The translations under genes were made by a program, and so were the position numbers. From Gaertneriomyces semiglobifer (Eukaryota; Chytridiomycota; Chytridiomycetes; Spizellomycetales; Spizellomycetaceae), in NCBI GenBank assembly GCA_025558075.1, contig JAHLKF010000065.1, positions 1 through 12,437 of the forward strand: DNA of 12,437 nt. Reading direction: 5' to 3'. The number at the start of each line of letters is the position of its first letter. The stretch's first letter is position 1. Positions 1 to 6,655 of the stretch are shown here, one piece after another. Below the pieces are notes generated by a model that saw nothing but the letters and a program-made list of their open reading frames with translations, was not told where the DNA came from and made no database searches.

Positions 1-1
1 G

Positions 2-2604
2 AGGAATTTCATTTGGAGGAAACATGTCCGGAACAGGAATATTTCGATAGGAGGCACGTTTACAGCAACGAAGAACGCCAACACTGCTTTCGCCCATGTG
101 TTGAACAACCAATCCGCGGCATCAAATTCATGTACATCTTTGCACTTGCATGCTGGTGGTACGCAGGGCTTATACCTGCATATTAACAGCGCTGGTCGAG
201 GAGTGTATGGTGGGATTAATACTGGAACGATTCAGTGTTATGCAAGCGAATTGAGGTTGCTAACCAAGACCGAAACTGGCGGTATTGTGATTGATGATAC
301 AGGTAGCGTAGACATTTCTCAACGTCTCTCTGTTGGAACCAACAGTGATATTGTTGCATTTCCTCCTGTCAATTTGACAAGCAATGCGACTACAGTTTCC
401 GCCTGACCATATGGGAATGGTACCTATGTTGGAACAGTAGTAAATTCAACAACTCACCTAATATGATGCATGGCATGCTTTTACGCATAATAGTGCATTG
501 TATCCTTGGTATCCACTGACAGGAACTTATAGGGCTACTGCCCCTTTGACTATGTGGGATCAATATCGACAACAATTAATAGCGTCGAAGTTCTAGGGAA
601 TATATTCAATTACAATTTCCTTTACCGATCTTACTAGAATCCTTCGACATTGCAGTCTGATGTTGAATGATTTTTACATCAAGAGTTTGTTCTAGTGGGT
701 TGAATGATGGTTCCACTTTTACTCAGTTGATGACTTCTACATTCTCTTGGGGGGCGGCTGGAGCGCAAACATTGAACGTGCCGGTTCCAAATGTGTCAAA
801 GGGTTTCAAGACATATGCCTATTATAAGTCGCTGCTAGGAAACCGGACGTATTGTCAAGTGAGAATTGATTTTTATGGGAAGCGTGTTTGGAATTCGGGG
901 CGCCATTTCTGCAAAACAGATATTGACAGATGATTGTTGTTCGGGTGATGTGCAGATGGATGGTCTCGGTTTGCAAGATGACATCCCTACACTTCGTTTA
1001 CCCTGACATTCCCACGACGCCGCTACAACAGGACAATACACTGCTACTTCATCAAGTGTATATTCGGGAACTTGGACGGGCTGGAAGGTTTACAATCCTT
1101 ACGCTCCGGACAATAACAATACTTGGTTTTCTGCTGCAAGCGTTTATTCAAGCACAGCACCGTACTCGTATATTGGGAGTGTTTCCACAACAGTGGATGG
1201 AACAGCCGTTCTAGGGGAGTATCTACAATTGGACATGCAAACTGCTATTGCTCTGACGTCCTTCTATATCGCAGAACCAATATCAGGCGACTCTTATAAT
1301 GTCAAAGAGTTTATTATTGCAGGGAGTAGTGACGGTTTTCATGGAAACAAGTAGTCTCTGGAACACTCGACTGGAGCACAGCACCAAGCAATGGTTCCAT
1401 GCGTGAATTGAATGTCCCAGTAACTACTCGAGTCAGTCATAAGTCGTACAGGTTTATTACTAGATCCATTCAAGGCGAATCGAGTGGAAATTATGTCCAG
1501 ATATATTCCCTGAAATACACAGGTGGGTCATTGAAGAAGGTTTTGAATGTTGAAGCCCTGAAAGTTACCAAAATTTTGGTGATCTCTCAATTGACAACAG
1601 TGTTGAATTCAAAGATGACATTGTTGACTCTATCAGATATCCGAAGATACAATTGACGGGTGCAACTACCTCAGGATATTGCGAATGTCAGCAGTAACTT
1701 GAATAACTTCCGCAGGCTGGAAAGCATTCACTAGTCCTTGGAGATCAATGACTCTTATTGGTCTGCATCAACATATTCAGGAGGCGAGCAGAACATGTAT
1801 CAGGGCACTGTTCAAACTTCTGTAGATGTGCAAACATCAAAGGAGAGTATGTGGAACTGGAGATGGAAGTTCCAATCGCTCTTACGGCATTTTCATTTGC
1901 TGGCAGGACACCAGAGATGCCAATGTTCCCAAAGGACTACACTATTTGCGCTTCCGATGACCGCAGCAATTGGATAGAGATCTCCTCTGGAACAATGACA
2001 TATACAATCTATTAAAACTCAAATTCAGTAGATAGGTTTGCACCCATCAAAACTACACTACGAAGACATTCAAATATTTAGATTCATTGTCCGTAACCTT
2101 ATTTCTTCAACATATGCCCATATTGGGAAACTGACGTTCTACGGATCCAATACCGCACAGAAGATCATAGAAGCGCCTGCGGCTAACGTGAATGGTCTGA
2201 GTTTGTCCGCCCCAGCGTTTGGAATGTTTCAACTCCATTCCAGTCAATCGTTCTCTGTGAATGGTACTGCCTACCAGTTAATAACCAAATGGACTCCATC
2301 GTTTGGTATGGAGAGTGAGACCATTTACTGTACACCGAATAGTCAAGATATCGTCATTAAGCAACCCGGTATTTACAAAGTAGAATTCGATCTAGATTGT
2401 TTCCAAACCGGTTCCGGATCTGTCAATAGTTACTTTGGATTCATGGTGCCTGGTAGCACCATGTATTACGAAGATAGTTACCATGTAGGGAAGCATAGTC
2501 TTGTAGCGGGATCAAAAATATCAGGTTCATTGATATGTCGTGTCATAGAAGCAAATACCAAGATGATCCTTCGCTTCATATCCGCAAGTGCCTCGGCGGC
2601 CTAA
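2..2604 (+). pseudogene. Decayed virion-fibre-like gene: discoidin-like domains plus C-terminal C1q/TNF-like domain (left end outside window)
   Basis: Translating successive frames gives one continuous protein theme. An N-terminal segment (2-366, motif AGGTQGLYLHINSAGRG) leads into three discoidin/F5-8C-like domains at about 367-879 (ends IDFYG), 1000-1530 (SVSTTVDGTA, then GEYLQLDM, ends YSLKYTGG) and 1715-2148 (GEYVELEMEVPIALTAF, ends LTFYGS). A C1q/TNF-like trimer domain follows at about 2215-2604 (QPGIYKVEFDLDCF). The frame path is 2-3-1-2-1-3-1-3-1, so at least eight shifts, with in-frame stops at 404-406 and 1004-1006. The last 188 codons (2038-2604) are unbroken but have no usable start. 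Such chains of receptor-binding beta-sandwich domains are typical of fibres of large DNA viruses. Introns cannot explain the breaks, because conserved text continues across them within a few bases. Viral origin is inferred from architecture; a host lectin-like surface protein is the alternative. Confidence 0.72.
2038..2604 (+). other. Intact 3' reading-frame remnant of the fibre-like pseudogene (C1q/TNF-like domain)
   Basis: This is the longest unbroken part of the left-hand pseudogene: 188 codons ending at TAA 2602-2604. It opens with the last strands of the third discoidin-like domain (FRIVRN-type strand, then GKLTFYGS near 2131-2148), followed by a linker (EAPAANVNGLSLSAP). The globular part begins at about residue 60: FQLHSSQSFSVNGTAYQL, then the signature-like QPGIYKVEFDLDCF, then YFGFMVPG, and a final strand ending in Ala-Ser repeats. 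C1q/TNF-like heads form trimers at the tips of fibres. No ATG lies at the start of the frame; the first internal ATG codons are well inside, so independent expression is doubtful. Domain identity rests on my reading of the strand pattern only. Confidence 0.55.
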
Positions 2605-2919
2605 CGGGATCGCAAGCATCTCGGTTAATTATCTACCGTATTGCGCCATTGTAAGAATTGTGTAGTGATTGGTTTTTTTTTAAGCTCGAGCCTGTTATTT
2701 GTACATATGCTCAGACGTGTTAGTTTCATGTTTTTATGTTTCTGAATAGGTACATCAACTAACTAAGGAAACCGTCAGCCCAAACCCAATCGCATTCAAA
2801 ACATACTAACCAATGTCTTGTGTACGGTCGTCATCATCGGCCAGGAAAAGTAGGCGTCCTCATACCTACTTCCCCAACATAAGCTTGCAATTTAAACTTT
2901 GTGGAACGAACTCTGCGTC
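2605..2919. other. Intergenic, AT-rich; no gene seen
   Basis: The stretch lies between the end of the fibre-like pseudogene and the 3' end of the minus-strand small ORF, so the two reading frames converge here. It contains a run of eight T near 2672-2681 and an isolated TACTAAC near 2803-2809 that has no matching splice donor and acceptor around it. I see no RNA gene, repeat or coding signal. Confidence 0.5.
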
Positions 2920-3186
2920 TCAGGTTTTCTTCTTCGTCGCTCTTGTTCGCTTCATCGGCGCCACCGGTTTCGAAACATACTCTTGGTATTGACCTTCAAT
3001 ACAATCCAATTCATACATTCCCCTCAATATAGCAACATGTGCATCAGGTAACACATGTTTAGATTCAACGTCCTTGATGTAAGCGTCCGTCTTCTCTTTT
3101 GGCAACTCAGATGCAAATAACATACATCGCTCGAGTAACATTTCATCTCTCTCCGACCAAAACGTCTCGCCTTTCCATTTCATCAT
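2920..3186 (-). CDS. Hypothetical 88-residue protein with basic C-terminal tail
   Basis: The frame starts with two consecutive ATG codons (complement of 3181-3186) and ends at TGA (complement of 2920-2922). The product is acidic to neutral and probably helical over residues 10-70 (WSERDEMLLERCMLFASEL, then IEGQYQEYV). It ends in a lysine/arginine-rich tail, MKRTRATKKKT, that could bind nucleic acid or act as a nuclear signal. There is no membrane segment or signal peptide. I do not recognise the family. It sits between the virus-like fibre remnant and the foldback repeats and points back toward the fibre, so it may belong to the same insertion. Sensible length, tandem ATG start and biased composition support a real gene, but a chance frame cannot be excluded. 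Confidence 0.4.
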   Translation of the reverse strand: MMKWKGETFWSERDEMLLERCMLFASELPKEKTDAYIKDVESKHVLPDAHVAILRGMYELDCIEGQYQEYVSKPVAPMKRTRATKKKT

Positions 3187-3312
3187 TGGATTTACATGTA
3201 GCGGAGCTTAGAAAATCCCGGATGCAAGTGCGTTTGAACATGAGTATTCCAACCTAAGCTGGGAACACCAATTGAGTTGAGGCTAGCGCGGGCGGTTGTG
3301 GGCTAAGTGAAA

Positions 3313-3380
3313 ATACACAGATACACAGATACACAGTTGAGAAATTCCAGAAAAACCTAACTGTGTATCTACACAATTTC
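3313..3380. repeat. Short foldback element 1 (ATACACAG repeats), flanked by GTGAAA
   Basis: Three tandem copies of the 8-mer ATACACAG (3313-3336) are followed by an inverted copy. Bases 3327-3338 (AGATACACAGTT) are exactly complementary to 3359-3370 (AACTGTGTATCT), a perfect 12-bp stem with a 20-base loop. The unit is bordered by the direct repeat GTGAAA at 3307-3312 and 3381-3386, as a target-site duplication would be. It shares an identical 27-bp block (3312-3338) with the larger element downstream (3457-3483). The size suggests a deleted relative of that element. Confidence 0.5.
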
Positions 3381-3456
3381 GTGAAAGATAGAAGCTAAAA
3401 GAGGATCTCGATAACTGTCTAGTAAGGGTCTAGAATATACTAATGAGCTTCTCTAC

Positions 3457-3606
3457 AATACACAGATACACAGATACACAGTTAAAATAGAAGTTCTTAA
3501 TACTCAGTTTCCAAAAAAAGATGAGTTGACAGTCAACTCATGTTTTTGTGTTTTTTCAGAATAAAGTAACTAAAAACCACCTGTGTAACTGTGTATCTGT
3601 GTAAAC
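3457..3606. mobile_element. MITE-like foldback element 2 (about 150 bp), flanked by CTCTAC
   Basis: The left arm carries three ATACACAG units (3458-3481). The right arm carries the inverted sequence, with TACACAGATACACAGTT (3467-3483) matched exactly, as complement, by 3587-3603. The arms are centred on about 3535, almost the same point as a near-perfect palindrome centred on 3531. The direct repeat CTCTAC lies immediately outside both ends (3451-3456 and 3607-3612), as expected for a 6-bp target-site duplication. There is no internal ORF, so it would be non-autonomous. It lies upstream of the twin-RING gene and could influence its promoter. I do not recognise the family; element status is inferred from symmetry and flanking repeats. 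Confidence 0.55.
3521..3541. repeat. Near-perfect palindrome inside foldback element 2
   Basis: ATGAGTTGAC (3521-3530) and GTCAACTCAT (3532-3541) are exact inverted repeats separated by one base. Outside them an A run on the left (3513-3519) faces a T run on the right (3543-3547), so pairing can resume after one mismatch. It marks the symmetry centre of the 150-bp element. It could form a hairpin in single-stranded DNA or RNA, or be a dimeric protein-binding site; nothing here decides between these. Confidence 0.65.
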
Positions 3607-3732
3607 CTCTACCTACCCTTACGGTAGTGTTTGGAAAGTGTTACCCACAACCTTCAAAGTTCAAGTTCAAGGTCCTGATGGAAACCCATACACGATTCAA
3701 CACGGACATAGTATATGTGTGTGACTCACTCT

Positions 3733-3740
3733 TATAATTA
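3733..3740 (+). promoter_or_regulatory. Possible TATA-like element of the twin-RING gene
   Basis: TATAATTA lies about 110 bases upstream of the preferred ATG at 3851 and about 60 upstream of the in-frame ATG at 3800. The surroundings are AT-rich. It is the best TATA-like match in the interval between the foldback element and the coding start. The match is short and could be chance. Confidence 0.25.
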
Positions 3741-3850
3741 GTACATAAGGTTTTGGTTTGACTACCCCTTAAATTTTTTGCGGCCTTGCAAAGCTCTTTA
3801 TGCCATCAAAGTTGCCCTGTTTCCTGTTCTCTACGACACATCTCTCAAGC

Positions 3851-4282
3851 ATGGCTCAGCACACTACCATTCACGCTGTTCCCTCCTCTCCTCCTCCTCC
3901 TCCACCTTACGTCGCCACCCCAGAAGGCTTCAGGTTGAAGACCGACTGTTCTGTCTGTCTCGAAGCCATTTTCCCCAACACTCTTTGGGTGTACACCAAT
4001 TGTTACCACTATTACCACCCTGGTTGCTTTGCCACGCTCTCTGATATGATATGTAGAAGCCCATTTTGTTCAAATGTTCTAAGCCGCCCTATCAAAACGG
4101 TCTGTTGCTGCCTTTGCAACAATTTGGCTGCTGGTCTCTTGAAACTTCCGAAATGCTCCCATCTCTACTGCAATGATTGTTTCCTTCAAAACATTAGTGA
4201 GAACTACATGTCCTGTGTTCAATGCAAGCTCGACGGTGGACTCAATATTCTCAGCACACATATCCATCTTGATATTGCCTAG
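3851..4282 (+). CDS. Small protein with two tandem RING-type zinc modules, possible ubiquitin ligase
   Basis: This is a 143-residue intronless frame. The start at 3851 (AAGCATGG) is preferred for its better initiation context; an in-frame ATG at 3800 would add 17 residues. After a proline run (P14-P19), module 1 has RING-H2 spacing: C33-x2-C36, C51-x-H53-x2-H56-x2-C59, C68-x4-C73. Module 2 has RING-HC spacing: C86-x2-C89, C102-x-H104-x2-C107-x2-C110, C122-x2-C125. All eight ligands are present in each, so both could bind two zinc ions. RING domains usually recruit E2 enzymes for ubiquitin transfer, in cytoplasm or nucleus. There is no membrane segment. The pairing resembles a tandem duplication rather than a standard RING-IBR-RING protein. 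Small RING proteins are common in fungi and also in large DNA viruses; the virus-like pseudogene nearby keeps both origins open. Confidence 0.68.
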   Translation: MAQHTTIHAVPSSPPPPPPYVATPEGFRLKTDCSVCLEAIFPNTLWVYTNCYHYYHPGCFATLSDMICRSPFCSNVLSRPIKTVCCCLCNNLAAGLLKLPKCSHLYCNDCFLQNISENYMSCVQCKLDGGLNILSTHIHLDIA

Positions 4283-4664
4283 TCATTATGTTTCTGTTTG
4301 ACTTTTATATTTAATACATATTCCAGTTCCTTGGCGCAAAAACCTTTTACACTTTCATTGGTGTCAGCCACTGTGTGGCGTCCGCATGCGTCACTCAGCT
4401 CACTTGATGTTACCCCGCACCCGACCCTCGGGTCACATACACAATGCTACGCCGTTTCTTTCACGAAACTTTCATACATTTCCTTTCCTTTCCTTTCTTT
4501 TCACAAAAACGCGCGTTCTCCGAAATCTATGAAATTTATCCAAAACCTATTGCAATTTATCGCATTTTACTCCACTTCCACACCCACTTTTTCGTGATCG
4601 ATATCAAAAAAGGTGTTACAAACTCGGCTGCCCCCTTTTTTCGCGCCCTGGTTAGGGTATCCCT
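4283..4664. other. Intergenic; pyrimidine-rich, possible promoter region
   Basis: The first part is AT-rich 3' flank of the twin-RING gene. A short TTTCC repeat tract lies at about 4479-4501, followed by a GC-containing block with ACGCGCG near 4509. CT-rich sequence follows to 4600. No long ATG-started frame here has convincing composition. The layout (pyrimidine tracts followed by an ATG at 4665) is compatible with a fungal promoter for the small two-exon candidate downstream. Confidence 0.35.
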
Positions 4665-5126
4665 ATGACGTGTATGTCGCCGGGACCCCCTTACAACAAA
4701 CAAGAAGGAGGCGCTCGATCTAATATGGTGCGGGGGGAAGATGTTGACCATATGAAAGCGGCGGCACTCGATGAAATATGGAGAGTTTACAAGGTCAACA
4801 GGAAAGGTGCGCTTGATAATAGATGGTAAGTGTTTTTGTGGTTTAAGATTGACATAAGTAAAAAATACTAATTTAGCCGTATTTTAACCCAGGTTGTAAC
4901 AATGTCCGGAATGGAGTCAGCAATGTCCGGATTTCAACAATGTCCAGATTCAGCCAGCAATGTCCAGATTCAGTCAACAATGTCCATATATCGCAACAAT
5001 GTCCATTGTCACAGTGATACCGAGGGGTTGGAATCAGTTAGGTCATGTCAATCGGGTCGCAGAATTGGTCGCGATCATGTACCTCAAACTCCTTACGCAG
5101 GAACGGATGTGACAGAAAGCAAATGA
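4665..5126 (+). CDS. Possible small two-exon gene, hypothetical protein (about 136 residues)
   Basis: Exon 1 runs from ATG 4665 to 4825 and encodes a polar helical segment (LDEIWRVYKVNRKGALDNR). An in-frame TAG at 4653-4655 bounds it upstream. A 51-nt intron, 4826-4876, has GTAAGT, TACTAAT and TTTAG. Removing it joins exon 1 in phase to an open frame ending at TGA 5124-5126. Without splicing the frame stops at once, inside the donor. Exon 2 runs straight through a ~20-bp tandem array whose period is not a multiple of three, so its protein is probably not under selection. The branch-to-acceptor gap is short; using the alternative acceptor CAG at 4890-4892 would end the protein after two codons. 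I recognise no family. Splice signals are the main support. Confidence 0.3.
4826..4876 (+). other. Candidate spliceosomal intron, 51 nt
   Basis: The donor GTAAGT (4826-4831) is a perfect consensus. TACTAAT (4866-4872) is a near-perfect branch site, and the acceptor TAG ends at 4876. The branch adenine would lie only about five bases from the acceptor, closer than usual. The next AG (4891-4892, CCCAG) is better spaced but breaks the frame. Confidence 0.45.
4901..5004 (+). repeat. Six-copy tandem array, unit about 20 bp (core AATGTCC)
   Basis: The core AATGTCC occurs at 4901, 4922, 4939, 4959, 4979 and 4998, giving steps of 21, 17, 20, 20 and 19 bases. The consensus unit is roughly CAACAATGTCCAGATTCAGC. 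The middle copies are the most alike, and the last two have drifted (ATATATCG in place of GATTCAGC). Each unit contains ATG with A at -3, and the six ATGs fall in all three frames. It reads as a small minisatellite. Confidence 0.75.
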
Positions 5127-5980
5127 AGAGATTGCAGGGTTATCTTCAATGTAACGTTAGAAGATACAGTCAGAAGTTGCTTGAATTGGATGTTTCAAAG
5201 GGTTGAGTGTTTATGTAGTAAATTTTTATTATAATTACAGAGCATGTAGAATCGCAAGAGTCCTTAGGGAGTGAGTGCACCGCTCCTGACAGAATTTGAT
5301 GGACAAAAAGGCCAACTTTTTAATGATACATTCGTGACATAGCCGGTTGTGCCTGCAGCCATCACAACCCTAATCCGCAAGGTCAGATCTGAGATTGGTC
5401 TGAGGGAGCATAGGAAGGAAATCTAGGTTAGGTATCAGCTTTTTTTTCCCCCCATATCTGACGTTCCCTTCCATTAAATGGAATACCCAATGACCAGCAG
5501 CAAAGCAGTAAACTGGACAGAGAGTGTCACAACTTCATTGTTTGTCTTGCAGATGCAGCTTAAAAATATATTCTATGGTTTTCTGTCTCCTTTTCTTTGA
5601 CCTCGGCTTTGTTTTGCTGTGGGCCGGGCGTCCCACTCGCCCTTATGCTCCCATCCGTCAGTGCTGCTCACCGTGCGTCTCCACTACTGAGATACGTTGG
5701 CCCCTGCGTTTTGATCAAGGTTTGCTCAATGTGATGGACGAGCTGAAAAGCCGCTCCTGCTACTTCTAACTTGCTAACAGCACAGTGTCCTACTCTCAGC
5801 TTGTCCTTCCCGGGAGCCTGCCCTCTTGTATTTATAGTCCTGGGCAAAGGTGGCAAACTGTGTCTCGGTCGGTTGCCCGGTTACGATCCATCTACTCACT
5901 TATCGGTGACTGCGAATCATCGCTCACTGAGATGAGAAACTGAATTCTGAATTTAATTGAACGGCAGGTGCCCTTTGCTT
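5127..5980. other. No convincing gene; weak coding-like traces only
   Basis: Between 5040 and 5205 two overlapping frames give protein-like text (LVAIMYLKLLTQER, then RLQGYLQCNVRRYSQKLLEL) that would need a frame change to join, which hints at a decayed reading frame. TTACAG near 5237-5242 resembles a splice acceptor without a clear donor. A T8-C6 homopolymer tract lies at about 5441-5454, and TTCCATT/AATGGAA forms a small inverted repeat at 5469-5483. A frame at 5524-5769 lacks a proper ATG at its start and has no recognisable domain. Confidence 0.35.
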
Positions 5981-6655
5981 ATGCACCTGGGCGACCGTGC
6001 GTTTGCATCATGTATGTTCATGTTCATTCCAAGTCAAACTTACATGATGAGAGCGTCTGTGTCCATACAAGTGGGTCGGTCAACACCCAGTCAACTTGTC
6101 GTGGCACGGACCAACAGGCAATCCATCGCAGGAGAGAAGAAAGCGGCTCAGATCTCAGCAGACGCAGACGCAGACCGTTGTTTGCGGAGATGGGGTAAAA
6201 AATGGAATGGCTTCGGAATCGGAGTTGTGCTATTTTTTTCTGTTTGGCGTGTCGCACTTTCCACAGATCCACTCTGGATTCCTCATAACAATCATCATCA
6301 TGATGAGAGAGAAGACCAACAAGGCTTCCTCCCCAACCCAACTTTCGGGGCAGCACATGCAATTTGCTTGGGAAAAAAATTCTCCAAAAACAAAAACCTT
6401 GTCGCCCGCATTGAACCGTTAAGCTGTTCGACCGCCATCTCTATTTGAAGGTGCACAGCTGTCCTACTCCCACAGCACCAGCACAGATCGGATCTGCAGC
6501 CTACTAATAATAAAAGGCTCCTACTTCTTTACTTGCCAGTGTGGTGATTGAGAACCTGATCTGGGAAGGACTTGCTGCAGGACGGCATTCTGTACCTCCC
6601 TCATACACACATATACAAGCCCACTCCCATACATCCACCACCACCTCATATCACA
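5981..6655. other. Upstream region of the permease; no reliable gene
   Basis: An open stretch from ATG 5981 to 6448 would give 155 residues, but it is rich in cysteine, methionine and short repeats (a GCAGAC triplication near 6160-6175), has no recognisable domain, and lies where the permease promoter should be. A TCATCATGATGA palindrome lies at about 6295-6306. A TATA-like ATAATAAAAG lies at 6507-6516, about 140 bases before the permease ATG. It is followed by C/A-rich leader sequence (6601-6654) typical of a fungal 5' untranslated region. Confidence 0.4.

Noticed and set aside
98..403. A stand-alone 102-codon gene at the left end
   Set aside because: The frame is open from the window edge, begins at GTG rather than ATG, and its protein text continues after the stop at 404-406, so it is one piece of the long fibre-like pseudogene.
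1..2604. Bacteriophage tail fibre, implying a bacterial or phage contig
   Set aside because: The rest of the window has spliceosomal introns and fungal-type genes, and no ribosome binding sites or operons, so a phage genome does not fit.
3313..3606. CRISPR-like array
   Set aside because: The repeats are 8-bp tandem units and inverted arms, not regularly spaced identical repeats with unique spacers, and the genome is eukaryotic.
4651..4657. TTAGGG telomere-like repeat
   Set aside because: Only a single copy, so no interstitial telomere tract.
5469..5483. CArG-like / MADS-box site in TTCCATTAAATGGAA
   Set aside because: The AT core is seven bases instead of six, and no supported gene lies close downstream.
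5524..5769. 81-codon frame with a hydrophobic segment
   Set aside because: It starts at GTG, has no recognised domain, and an equal-length frame overlaps on the other strand.
5981..6448. A 155-codon gene upstream of the permease
   Set aside because: No domain, odd composition, simple repeats inside, several overlapping frames of similar length, and its position in the expected promoter. Chance openness is the simpler reading.
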